Origin: Chryseobacterium sp. BGARF1
GTDB taxonomy: Bacteria > Bacteroidota > Bacteroidia > Flavobacteriales > Weeksellaceae
Assembly: GCF_001677955.1 (NCBI RefSeq)
Contig: NZ_LELA01000034.1
Location: 1 to 60,237, forward strand
Reading direction: 5' to 3'
Length of the DNA: 60,237 nucleotides
Shown here: positions 25,251 through 32,976 of the stretch, one piece after another
How positions within the stretch are numbered: the stretch's first letter is position 1
Layout: each line of letters opens with the position of its first letter
The notes under the pieces: generated by a model
The model's input: only the letters and a program-made list of their open reading frames with translations
Databases searched by the model: none
What the model was told of the DNA's origin: nothing
Made by a program: the position numbers and the translations under genes

Positions 25251-25481
25251 AATTTGAAAATTTGAGAATGAGTTAATTTGAAAATTATTTTTAACGCAAA
25301 GTCTGCAAAGTTTTTTTGAAAATTTTCATGCATATTTTTCGTTCGCAAAGGCGTTTGACTTCGTCGAATCTTTGATTTCATTCAGCCAAGGCTAAACTTT
25401 AAATTTAACGAGCTAATCTGAAAATTGACTATGCATTCTAAATAACATTTTCAAATTCTCAAATTAGCACATTTTCAAATT
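25251..25481. repeat. paa intergenic inverted repeat 1 (split by another repeat)
   Basis: Arm 25251-25286 (AATTTGAAAATTTGAGAATG...) and inverted arm 25447-25481 (...AGCACATTTTCAAATT), which ends in the paaJ stop codon. The loop carries the dispersed repeat at 25290-25387. Lies between paaY and paaJ. Confidence 0.8.
25290..25387. repeat. Dispersed repeat copy 1 (about 98 bases)
   Basis: Near-copy of 38122-38216 in the same orientation. It starts TTTAACGCAAAG and contains 41 consecutive identical bases (25332-25372 equals 38162-38202), including GCAAAGGCGTTTGAC. Two or three mismatches flank that block. Inserted in the loop of the paaY-paaJ inverted repeat. Confidence 0.85.
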
Positions 25482-26685
25482 AAACTCTTTCTATTACCAT
25501 TGCATAACCCTGTCCGACACCGATACAAAGGGTACATAATGCATATTTTTTATCTTGTTTTTGAAGTTCCATAGCAGCAGAACCAACGATTCTTGCTCCG
25601 GAAACTCCCAGTGGATGACCAATTGCAATCGCTCCTCCATTCGGATTGATTCTTGAATCGTTATCTTTTAAACCTAAACTTCTTGTCACTGCTAAAGATT
25701 GAGCTGCAAACGCTTCGTTTAACTCAATGATGTCCATATCGTCTAATGAAAGATTCAGTCTTTTTAATAATTTCTGAGTGGCTTCAACAGGACCGATTCC
25801 CATGATTCTTGGTTCAACACCAGCAACAGATGAACCTAAAATCTTAGCTTTTGGTTTTAAACCATATTTTTTCACGGCTTCTTCACTTGCAAGAATTAAA
25901 GCAGCAGCTCCGTCGTTCATTCCAGAAGCATTTCCGGCTGTTACCGTTCCTTCTTTTCTAAAAGCCGGACGCAGTTTTCCTAAACCTTCCATTGAAGAAG
26001 TTGGCTTAATAAACTCGTCAGTATTAAAAATTTTTGGTTCTCCTTTTCTTTGAGGAATTTCAACTTTCACAATTTCTTCCGCCAATCTTCCGCTTTCCTG
26101 AGCTTTAGTCGCTTTTTGTTGAGACCAAAGCGCAAATTTGTCCTGGTCTTCACGGCTGATGTTATGCATTTCTGCTAAATTTTCAGCAGTGTCGCCCATC
26201 GCATCTACGCCATACATTTCCTTCATTTTAGGATTGACAAATCTCCATCCGAAAGTGGTATCAAACATCTGACTATCTCTACCAAAAGCAGTACTAGGTT
26301 TTGACATCACATAAGGTGAACGTGTCATGTGCTCTACTCCACCTGCAATATAAATTTCACCTTCTCCAGAAGCAATCGAACGGAAAGCATTGGCAACTGC
26401 AGACATTCCTGAAGCGCACAATCTGTTTACTGTTTCACCTCCGATTTTGTAAGGAAGACCAGCTAATAAAAGTCCCATCCTTGCTACGTTTCTGTTATCT
26501 TCACCGGCTTGATTGGCGCATCCGAAAATAACGTCCTCAATTTCCTCAACAGGAACGTCAGGGTTTCTTGAAACAATTTCTTTAAGAACGATTGCTGCCA
26601 AATCATCGGCTCTAACTTCTGAAAGACCTCCACTTAGTTTTGAAATAGGAGTTCTGATGTAATCTATGATGTATACGTTATTCAT
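25480..26685 (-). CDS. paaJ: 3-oxoadipyl-CoA / 3-oxo-5,6-dehydrosuberyl-CoA thiolase
   Basis: 401 aa thiolase. Nucleophile Cys 90 (NRLCASGM), later catalytic His in GGAIAIGHPLGVSGAR and Cys in CTLCIGVGQG. Within a paa operon it performs the thiolytic steps that release acetyl-CoA and finally succinyl-CoA. Standard thiolase length and intact. The stop codon lies inside the inverted-repeat arm. Confidence 0.93.
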   Translation of the reverse strand: MNNVYIIDYIRTPISKLSGGLSEVRADDLAAIVLKEIVSRNPDVPVEEIEDVIFGCANQAGEDNRNVARMGLLLAGLPYKIGGETVNRLCASGMSAVANAFRSIASGEGEIYIAGGVEHMTRSPYVMSKPSTAFGRDSQMFDTTFGWRFVNPKMKEMYGVDAMGDTAENLAEMHNISREDQDKFALWSQQKATKAQESGRLAEEIVKVEIPQRKGEPKIFNTDEFIKPTSSMEGLGKLRPAFRKEGTVTAGNASGMNDGAAALILASEEAVKKYGLKPKAKILGSSVAGVEPRIMGIGPVEATQKLLKRLNLSLDDMDIIELNEAFAAQSLAVTRSLGLKDNDSRINPNGGAIAIGHPLGVSGARIVGSAAMELQKQDKKYALCTLCIGVGQGYAMVIERV

Positions 26686-26692
26686 TTTATTT

Positions 26693-26782
26693 AATTTGAA
26701 AATGTGTTAATTTGAGAATTTGAAAATGAAATAAAGCATTAAAAATAATTTTCAAATTGCCTCATTTCCAAATTTTCAAATT
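26693..26782. repeat. paa intergenic inverted repeat 2
   Basis: Arms 26693-26728 and 26748-26782, built from AATTTGAAAAT and AATTTGAGAAT and their complements, with a 19-base loop. Fills the paaJ-paaI gap from 7 bases before the paaJ ATG to the paaI stop codon. Confidence 0.85.
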
Positions 26783-27195
26783 TATAGTTCTGTTACTTTT
26801 TTTCCGATTTTATAGACTGTCCCCACAAATTTTGCAACCAATTCTTTGTTCTGATTGGTGATGCTAATATCGTAGATTGCCGTTTTTCTGGTGTTATTTA
26901 CCAAAATACTTTCGGCTCTGAAAATATCACCTTCTCTCCCCGCTTTGGTAAAATTGATGGTTACACTTAAAGCCACTGCTGCATTTCCGTCATTATTTGA
27001 GGAAAAAGCAAATGCTGAATCTGCAAAAGCAAAGGTTACTCCACCATGAACAGTTCCCAATCCATTAAGCATTTGTTTGGTAATCTGCATTTCAATTAAA
27101 GCATAATTTTCTTTAATATCAATGATTTTAATTCCTAAAAATTGGGAGAAATAATCCTTCTCCATCATATAATCTACAACCTGTCTTGGATTCAT
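26782..27195 (-). CDS. paaI: PaaI hotdog thioesterase
   Basis: 137 aa hotdog fold with NGLGTVHGGVTFAFADSAFA, which contains the family HGG(x)xxxxAD active-site segment. PaaI hydrolyses hydroxyphenylacetyl-CoA-type thioesters that accumulate when the ring epoxidase mis-works, sparing CoA. Only 2 bases separate it from the 104-aa gene upstream; those two have no repeat between them. Confidence 0.93.
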   Translation of the reverse strand: MNPRQVVDYMMEKDYFSQFLGIKIIDIKENYALIEMQITKQMLNGLGTVHGGVTFAFADSAFAFSSNNDGNAAVALSVTINFTKAGREGDIFRAESILVNNTRKTAIYDISITNQNKELVAKFVGTVYKIGKKVTEL

Positions 27196-27197
27196 TT

Positions 27198-27512
27198 TTA
27201 ATATTTACTTGTTAATTTTTCATATAATTCATCAGCCAATTTGTCGTAAACGCTCATGGTTTTGCCAAGAATTATCTGTTCGTACGAAAGATTTTCTGAA
27301 TTTGATGAATTTTCTGTTGGATAAGAAGCACTTAAATCGATACCGTCTTCATTGGCGATTCTTTTAATCAGCTCTTTATATTTTTCATTAAATCTTCCTA
27401 ACAAATCAAGCTTTTCCTTATCATCCTTTATCGAAGAAAGTTCCTGAATTAAATATTCTTTTTCAATGAGAAGCCTTGTTTCTAACTCAGCTCGAAATCC
27501 ATCTATATCCAT
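27198..27512 (-). CDS. Hypothetical 104-aa helical protein in the paa operon
   Basis: 104 aa, rich in Glu, Lys and Leu, predicted almost wholly helical (coiled coil likely at residues ~5-50: ELETRLLIEKEYLIQELSS). No signal peptide, no Cys pair and no family known to me. Two bases upstream of paaI with probable coupled translation, and downstream of paaH across a hairpin repeat. The position suggests a paa accessory or a conserved stowaway; it is not part of the E. coli paa set. Confidence 0.65.
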   Translation of the reverse strand: MDIDGFRAELETRLLIEKEYLIQELSSIKDDKEKLDLLGRFNEKYKELIKRIANEDGIDLSASYPTENSSNSENLSYEQIILGKTMSVYDKLADELYEKLTSKY

Positions 27513-27518
27513 AATATT

Positions 27519-27598
27519 AATTTGAAAATTTAATTAATTTGAGAATTTGAAAATGAAAACTACTATCATTCATTTTCAAATTAGCACATTTTCAAATT
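27519..27598. repeat. paa intergenic inverted repeat 3
   Basis: Arms 27519-27555 and 27571-27598 with a 15-base loop, same AATTTGAAAAT family. Fills the gap between the 104-aa gene and paaH. Confidence 0.85.
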
Positions 27599-27600
27599 GT

Positions 27601-28734
27601 CTAATTCAATTTGCGTAGTAACGGGCTTTGTCTGTATCTTTCTTCCTGATATTCTTCGTAAAGACTTTGTAGAGTCTCTGAGATTTTTGCATATCCAATC
27701 TCTTTTCCCCAAGCCAATAATCCTTTTGGATAATTTACACCTTTCTGCATTGCCAATTCTAAATCTTCATCATTCGCAACACCTAATCTTTTTGCTTCAA
27801 CCGCTTCATTAATCAACATAGAGATAATTCTCAAGAAAATTTGTTGATAAAGAGCATCATCTTTTTGGGCAGTAGGCTTTTCTGCTCCTTCAGCATAATC
27901 ATAAAAACCTTTTCCTGTTTTTCTGCCGTGAAGTTTTGCTTCAGACATTCTTTGTTGAAGAAGAGATGGTTTGTATTTCGGGTCGTAGAAATACTCGTTG
28001 TAAACTGTTTTGGTTACAGAGAAATTGACATCAACGCCAATTAGATCCATTAATTCAAAAGGTCCCATTTTGAAGTTTCCGATTGTTTTCATGGCATCAT
28101 CAACTTGTTCTATCGTTGCTATATTTTCTTCAACAATCCTCAAACCTTCCCCATAGTAAGGGCGGGCAATTCTATTCACGATAAATCCTGGAATATCTTT
28201 AGCAATAACCGGAGTTTTCCCCCAATCTTTCATCAGATTATAGATTTTTTCCGCCAAAGATTTTTCTGTTAATAAAGATGGAATAACCTCAACTAAAGGC
28301 ATTAAAGGAGCTGGATTGAAAAAGTGAATCCCGATGAAACGCTCCGGTTTTTGTAGTTCTGCACCGAGAGAGGTGATGGAAATAGATGATGTGTTGGAAC
28401 CAATTACACAGCTTTCTGAAACATGTTTCTCTAATTCTGTGAAAACTTTGGTTTTAATTTCTTTGTTCTCGATAATCGCTTCGATCACTAATTCGCAATC
28501 TTTGAAGTCTTTCAATTCTGTAGCAATGGAAATATTCGCTAAAATTTCAGTCATTTTCTCTGCCGAAATTTTTTGTTTATCAACCAATTTGGTCAATGTT
28601 TTTTCCAAACCTACAGTTGCCGTTTCTACTTGTTTTGCATTGGCGTCATAGACCCAAACTTTGCATCCGTTCGTTGCGGCTACTTGTGCGATGCCGATCC
28701 CCATCGTTCCGGCACCGATAATTCCTACGTTCAT
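27601..28734 (-). CDS. paaH: 3-hydroxyacyl-CoA dehydrogenase PaaH
   Basis: 377 aa. N-terminal Rossmann motif VGIIGAGTMGIGIAQVAA for NAD; catalytic His in IGIHFFNPAP with Asn in the following helix; C-terminal FKMGPFELMDLIG domain. Oxidises 3-hydroxyadipyl-CoA to 3-oxoadipyl-CoA. Followed, on the paaG side, by the repeat arm that borders the four-helix-bundle gene. Confidence 0.94.
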   Translation of the reverse strand: MNVGIIGAGTMGIGIAQVAATNGCKVWVYDANAKQVETATVGLEKTLTKLVDKQKISAEKMTEILANISIATELKDFKDCELVIEAIIENKEIKTKVFTELEKHVSESCVIGSNTSSISITSLGAELQKPERFIGIHFFNPAPLMPLVEVIPSLLTEKSLAEKIYNLMKDWGKTPVIAKDIPGFIVNRIARPYYGEGLRIVEENIATIEQVDDAMKTIGNFKMGPFELMDLIGVDVNFSVTKTVYNEYFYDPKYKPSLLQQRMSEAKLHGRKTGKGFYDYAEGAEKPTAQKDDALYQQIFLRIISMLINEAVEAKRLGVANDEDLELAMQKGVNYPKGLLAWGKEIGYAKISETLQSLYEEYQEERYRQSPLLRKLN

Positions 28735-28740
28735 ATTTTA

Positions 28741-29161
28741 AATTTGAAAATTTGAAAATGAGCTAATTTGAAAATTATTTAAGTTTGGAACTTGAAATAA
28801 TTTTAGACAGAATTAATAATATCTCTTTTAAATCGGAAATTAATTTTTCGTTTGGAGATTTGAGATGTGGAGATTTTAAACACAGTAAAAGCCAATATTC
28901 CGTTTCATCAGCTTCTTTCGCAGCGATTTTTAATTTATGAATAAAATCTGCCTTACTTTCTGCATTTTGAGCTTCTCTCACATTTGCTCCAATCGAAGTT
29001 CCTGATTTAAAAATCTGATTTGCTAAAGGAAATCTTTTAGCCTCATATAAATCTTCCGAAAATTCAATGATGTTCAATGCAAAGTCGAAAGTCTTATTTA
29101 CAATAATATTTTCTTTGTCATTTCTCATTTTCAAATTCTCAAATTAATTCATTTTCAAATT
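28741..29161. mobile_element. Hairpin element carrying a four-helix-bundle gene
   Basis: Two 36-base inverted arms (28741-28776 and 29126-29161), about 26 of 36 positions complementary in register, with perfect 11-base blocks (AATTTGAAAAT) at both ends. They enclose exactly one ORF: its stop codon is inside the left arm and its ATG touches the right arm. Elsewhere in the operon the same arms enclose only 15-160 bases. A mobile origin is an inference. Confidence 0.6.
28775..29128 (-). CDS. Four-helix-bundle protein (S23/IVP family)
   Basis: 117 aa from the ATG at 29128; a TTG two codons upstream is also in frame. Family signatures: FDFALNIIEFSEDLY, then FPLANQIFKSGTSIGANVREAQNAESKADFIHKLKIAAKEADETEYWL. 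The family was first met as the protein encoded in 23S rRNA intervening sequences and forms pentamers of four-helix bundles; function unknown. It is not a paa enzyme, and it sits precisely between the arms of an inverted repeat in the paaH-paaG gap. Confidence 0.9.
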   Translation of the reverse strand: MRNDKENIIVNKTFDFALNIIEFSEDLYEAKRFPLANQIFKSGTSIGANVREAQNAESKADFIHKLKIAAKEADETEYWLLLCLKSPHLKSPNEKLISDLKEILLILSKIISSSKLK

Positions 29162-29163
29162 GA

Positions 29164-29964
29164 TTATCTTCCTTTATAATTAGGTTTTCTTTTTTCTAAA
29201 AAGGCTTGTACTCCTTCTTTGAAGTCTTCTGTTTCTGCAGCTTCCTGCTGTAAATCGCCTTCCAGTTCCAATTGTTCTTTCAATGTGTTATCGTAAGAAT
29301 TGGCGAATGCTTTTTTGGTTAATTTTAAACCAACAGTCGGCATATTGGATACTTTCTCCAAAATTTCCATTGATTTTGAGTTGAATTCTTCTTCAGTGAA
29401 AACCTCAGCTACCAAACCATAAGATTTTGATTCTTCAGCAGATAATTTTTTTCCTGTAAATGCTAAATAATTTGCCAATTGTCTTCCCAATAATTTAGGC
29501 AAGAAATAGGTTCCTCCTGTATCAGGAATTAATCCAATATTTGAAAATGCCTGAGAGAAATACGCTTTATTACTTGCTAAAACGAAGTCACAAATTAAGG
29601 CTAACATTGCTCCTGCTCCTACAGCCGGACCATTTACCAAAGCCACAACCGGTTTTTTACAACGTGTAATCTCAAGTACCAAAGGATTGTAATAATCTGT
29701 TACAATTCTTCTGATAATATCGTTATCATGATGCTCGCTACCTTGAACAAATGCATCATCTAAGTTCTGACCAGAACAAAATGCTCTTCCTCTCCCCGAA
29801 ATGGCTACACATCTTACCGTAGGATCATTACTACATTCTTTAATAAAATCTTTTAAATCTCCCAAAGATGGCTTTGTGAGCGCATTCATCGTTTCTGGCT
29901 GATTGAGGTAAGCAATTTTTAACTTCCCTTCAAAATGCGATTCAATATCAAGTTGTGTGTACAT
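29164..29964 (-). CDS. paaG: PaaG, 1,2-epoxyphenylacetyl-CoA isomerase
   Basis: 266 aa crotonase. Oxyanion segments GRGRAFCSGQNLDD and GPAVGAGAMLAL; the run SNIGLIPDTGGTYFLPKLLGR with Asp in IPD is characteristic of PaaG rather than of PaaF. Converts the epoxide to oxepin-CoA, the substrate of PaaZ. Bordered by repeat arms on both sides. Confidence 0.9.
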   Translation of the reverse strand: MYTQLDIESHFEGKLKIAYLNQPETMNALTKPSLGDLKDFIKECSNDPTVRCVAISGRGRAFCSGQNLDDAFVQGSEHHDNDIIRRIVTDYYNPLVLEITRCKKPVVALVNGPAVGAGAMLALICDFVLASNKAYFSQAFSNIGLIPDTGGTYFLPKLLGRQLANYLAFTGKKLSAEESKSYGLVAEVFTEEEFNSKSMEILEKVSNMPTVGLKLTKKAFANSYDNTLKEQLELEGDLQQEAAETEDFKEGVQAFLEKRKPNYKGR

Positions 29965-29979
29965 AGTTTATAATTTTTA

Positions 29980-30064
29980 AATTTGAAAATTAGAGAATTT
30001 GAAAATGTTTTTAAAGTAATTTTTTATTAATTAGCTCATTCTCAAATTTACACATTTTCAAATT
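29980..30064. repeat. paa intergenic inverted repeat 4
   Basis: Arms 29980-30007 and 30037-30064 with a 29-base loop. Fills the paaG-paaD gap. Confidence 0.8.
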
Positions 30065-30066
30065 AT

Positions 30067-30531
30067 TTAATGACATTTAAAATAGTCAAATGGCTCTAAA
30101 CAGTCTAAACATTGATACGAAGCCTTACATAAAGTAGACCCGAATCGGCTAATCTGTTTTGAATTCATAGAACCACAACGTGGACATTTTTTCGGTTTCC
30201 CAATGTGATGTTCGTCAGCTCCTTTTTCGGGAGGTGAAATTCCGTAAACACGAAGTTTTTCTCTCGCTTCATCTGTCAACCAATCCGTCGTCCAAATCGG
30301 AAACATTTTGGTGACTACTTTCGCATCCCAACCGTTTTCTTTCATGATTTTCATGATGTCTTCCTCAATGGTAAACATAGCGGGACAGGCAGAATAAGTC
30401 GGCGTAATGGTTACTTCACAAGAATTTTCGCTCGTAATTTTCGCTTCTCTCACAATGCCCAATTCCACAATATTGATTACCGGAATTTCCGGATCGGGAA
30501 CGAGTTCTAATATTTCTAAAGGATTTTTCAT
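30067..30531 (-). CDS. paaD: PaaD, phenylacetyl-CoA epoxidase maturation subunit
   Basis: 154 aa. The N-terminal MIP18/DUF59 domain (VPDPEIPVINIVELGIV; TYSACPAM) is followed by a zinc-ribbon tail CPRCGS...CKASYQCLDCLEPFDYFKC. PaaD is needed for an active PaaABCE epoxidase, probably in metal-centre assembly. Gene order A-B-C-D matches other paa clusters, with PaaE moved upstream of A. Confidence 0.94.
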   Translation of the reverse strand: MKNPLEILELVPDPEIPVINIVELGIVREAKITSENSCEVTITPTYSACPAMFTIEEDIMKIMKENGWDAKVVTKMFPIWTTDWLTDEAREKLRVYGISPPEKGADEHHIGKPKKCPRCGSMNSKQISRFGSTLCKASYQCLDCLEPFDYFKCH

Positions 30532-30536
30532 TTATT

Positions 30537-30614
30537 AATTTGAAAATTTGAAAATTTGGGTAATTTGAAAATTTAGAATAGTCCGAAATTTTCAAATTAG
30601 CACATTTTCAAATT
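30537..30614. repeat. paa intergenic inverted repeat 5
   Basis: Arms 30537-30573 and 30587-30614 with a 13-base loop. Fills the paaD-paaC gap. Confidence 0.85.
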
Positions 30615-30627
30615 AATTCATTGACTT

Positions 30628-31377
30628 TTACCACGTACATCCAGGATATGCTCTCTGCATATACTGCAATTCACAAAGCATAAATCCAAAGTATTCTGTG
30701 TGATATCCTGTTCTTGATTTTGGTTGCATGAAAGGGTTTTCAGGATATTCTAAACCGAAATCTGCAAAATCTTTTTGTGTAATGGCAAGAAAATCTTCGT
30801 AAAGAGCATCTGTATTCGGAGCAATATTTAAAGCTACCAAATCATCTTCTCCTTCTGTTTTTGCAAATAAACCTTTGGTATACTCCCAAATATTTTCTAT
30901 AGATTTTACCAAACGGGCTTTACTTTCTTCTGTTCCTTGAGCAAAGATTTTCATCCATGAAGCAGCATGCGTATAATGATATCTTACTTCTTTTAATGAT
31001 TTCTGAGCAAGGGCAGAAAGCTCTTCATTCGCAGAATTTGATAATGCTTCGTACATCAATTTTTGATACACCGAAAAAACGTAAACTTTTAAAATCGTCT
31101 GAGCATAATCTTCGTTTGGAAGTTCTGTCCAGTGCGCATTTACATATTCGTGTTCGTATCTTAGGAAAGCCAAATCATCTTCACTTTTTCCGTTATCTAT
31201 CACTCTTGAAGCATACACGTAAAAGTTATTTGCCTGACCAAGTTCATCCAACGCAATGTTCGTTAATGCAATATCTTCCTCTAAATAAGGACCTTCACCG
31301 CACCATGCAGACAAACGCTGTCCCATAATGAAACTGTCGTCCGCTAGTTTTAATAAATAATTATATAATGGGTTCAT
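30628..31377 (-). CDS. paaC: PaaC, structural subunit of phenylacetyl-CoA epoxidase
   Basis: 249 aa ferritin-like all-helical protein. LADDSFIMGQRLSAWCGEGPYLEEDIALTNIALDELGQAN and VRYHYTHAASWM are typical of PaaC, the non-catalytic partner that forms a heterodimer with PaaA. The C-terminal GYHTEYFGFMLCELQYMQRAYPG is complete. Confidence 0.95.
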   Translation of the reverse strand: MNPLYNYLLKLADDSFIMGQRLSAWCGEGPYLEEDIALTNIALDELGQANNFYVYASRVIDNGKSEDDLAFLRYEHEYVNAHWTELPNEDYAQTILKVYVFSVYQKLMYEALSNSANEELSALAQKSLKEVRYHYTHAASWMKIFAQGTEESKARLVKSIENIWEYTKGLFAKTEGEDDLVALNIAPNTDALYEDFLAITQKDFADFGLEYPENPFMQPKSRTGYHTEYFGFMLCELQYMQRAYPGCTW

Positions 31378-31385
31378 TATTTTTT

Positions 31386-31513
31386 AATTTGAAAATTTGA
31401 GAATTAGTTAATTTGAAAATTGAAAATTGATTGATTGTATTAATTGAAATTTTGAGAATAATTAACGTCGTTAAGGTCATTACCAAATTTTCAAATTAGC
31501 ACATTTTCAAATT
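31386..31513. repeat. paa intergenic inverted repeat 6
   Basis: Arms 31386-31421 and 31485-31513. The loop contains AATTAACGTCGTTAAGGTCATT. The right ~71 bases match repeat 7 at about 65 of 71 positions, so these two copies share a recent origin. Confidence 0.85.
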
Positions 31514-31519
31514 ATTAAT

Positions 31520-31801
31520 CTACATATTTTTTACATCATTTGGAATATCGTAGAACGTCGGGTGACGGTACAATTTGTCATCAGCCGGATCAAAGAAAGC
31601 TTCTTTATCAATTCCTTCTGAAGTCACGATATATTTACTTGGAACAACCCAAACAGAAGTTCCTTCTTTTCTTCTTGTATAAACGTCTCTTGCATTCTGC
31701 AAAGCCATTTCTGCTGTTGGAGCCTGTACAATTCCAACGTGTTTGTGAGATAATCCCGGTTTAGTCTGAATAAACACTTCCCACATATCTAAATTTGCCA
31801 T
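31520..31801 (-). CDS. paaB: PaaB, phenylacetyl-CoA epoxidase subunit
   Basis: 93 aa, the normal small size. Begins WEVFIQTKPGLSHKHVGIVQAPTAEMALQNARDVYTRR, the PaaB signature, and ends ADDKLYRHPTFYDIPND. PaaB bridges PaaAC heterodimers in the multicomponent monooxygenase. Confidence 0.95.
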   Translation of the reverse strand: MANLDMWEVFIQTKPGLSHKHVGIVQAPTAEMALQNARDVYTRRKEGTSVWVVPSKYIVTSEGIDKEAFFDPADDKLYRHPTFYDIPNDVKNM

Positions 31802-31805
31802 AATT

Positions 31806-31926
31806 AATTTGAAAATTTGAAAATTGGTTAATTTGAAAATTGATAAATCGTGTTCATTGAAAATTTGAGCATAAATAACGTGGTTAAGGTCATTGTCAAA
31901 TTTTCAAATTAGCACATTTTCAAATT
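31806..31926. repeat. paa intergenic inverted repeat 7
   Basis: Arms 31806-31841 and 31898-31926; the right arm runs into the paaA stop codon. Loop shares ATAACGTGGTTAAGGTCATT with repeat 6. Confidence 0.85.
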
Positions 31927-32863
31927 ATATTACTTCTTTTTGTTGTTTTTCTGCAAAAGCTATCGCCGCTTCTTTTACCCATAGGTTTTCTTGCTGTGCT
32001 TTTACTTTTGTCTGTAATCTTTTCTTATTACAAGGTCCGTTTCCTTTTAAAATCTCCATGAACTCATCCCAAGGAAGTTCTCCGAAATCGTAATGTTGTC
32101 TTTCCTCGTTCCATTTTAAATCTTTATCCGGAACTGTTAATCCTAAGAATTCAGCCTGAGAAACGGTAACGTCGATAAATCTCTGACGAAGACTGTCGTT
32201 ACTTTCTCTTTTCACTCTGTAATTCATAGAGATTTTAGAGTTTGGTGAGCTGTCATCATTCGGTCCAAACATCATTAAAGCTGGCCACCAGAAACGGTTT
32301 AACGAAGCCTGAGCCATTTCTTTCTGCTGTTTTGTTCCACGGCAAAGTGCCATTAAAATCTCATAACCTTGTCTTTGGTGGAAAGATTCCTCTTTACAGA
32401 TTTTCACCATTGCTCTTGAATAAGGGCCATAAGAATTCCCCATCAACATTACCTGGTTCATAATCGCAGCTCCATCAACCAACCAACCGATTGCACCGAT
32501 ATCTGCCCAACTCAACGTAGGATAATTGAATATACTTGAATATTTTGCTTTTCCTTCCAACATATCGTCGTAAGTAGCGTCTCTATCAGCTCTGATGGTT
32601 CCGTTTCCTAAAGTTTCAGTTGCAGAATACAAGTATAAACCGTGACCTGCTTCATCCTGAACTTTAGCTAAAAGAGCCATTTTTCTTCTTAATGAAGGAG
32701 CTCTGGAAATCCAGTTGGCTTCCGGCAACATTCCTACAATTTCAGAATGTGCATGCTGTGAAATCTGACGAACCAATAGTTTTCTGTAATCATCGGGCAT
32801 TACATCTTTTGGTTCCACTTTATTTTCGTCGTGTACGTATTGTACAAATTTTTCTAAATCCAT
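31925..32863 (-). CDS. paaA: PaaA, catalytic subunit of phenylacetyl-CoA 1,2-epoxidase
   Basis: 312 aa di-iron oxygenase. Metal-binding segments [15 protein letters not shown] and [15 protein letters not shown] provide the ExxH pattern; [16 protein letters not shown] supplies further ligands. PaaA epoxidises the aromatic ring of phenylacetyl-CoA using electrons from PaaE. Length and ends match the family. Confidence 0.96.
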   Translation of the reverse strand: MDLEKFVQYVHDENKVEPKDVMPDDYRKLLVRQISQHAHSEIVGMLPEANWISRAPSLRRKMALLAKVQDEAGHGLYLYSATETLGNGTIRADRDATYDDMLEGKAKYSSIFNYPTLSWADIGAIGWLVDGAAIMNQVMLMGNSYGPYSRAMVKICKEESFHQRQGYEILMALCRGTKQQKEMAQASLNRFWWPALMMFGPNDDSSPNSKISMNYRVKRESNDSLRQRFIDVTVSQAEFLGLTVPDKDLKWNEERQHYDFGELPWDEFMEILKGNGPCNKKRLQTKVKAQQENLWVKEAAIAFAEKQQKEVI

Positions 32864-32870
32864 TTTTTTT

Positions 32871-32973
32871 AATTTGAAAATTAATTAATTTGAAAATTTG
32901 AGAATTAGGCAATTTGAAAATTAAAACACAATCATGGCATTTTCAAATTAGCACATTGACTCATTTTCAAATT
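32871..32973. repeat. paa intergenic inverted repeat 8
   Basis: Left arm 32871-32922 with an extra AATTTGAAAAT unit, right arm 32938-32973 with an inserted GACTC. Fills the paaA-paaE gap. Confidence 0.82.
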
Positions 32974-32976
32974 ATC

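Noticed and set aside
29128..29134. TTG start for the four-helix-bundle gene
   Set aside because: The ATG two codons later fits the family start and lies just outside the repeat arm core.
25251..32973. Regularly occurring repeats in the paa region as a CRISPR array
   Set aside because: The units are inverted pairs between protein-coding genes, have variable spacing, no spacers of constant length, and no cas genes are near.
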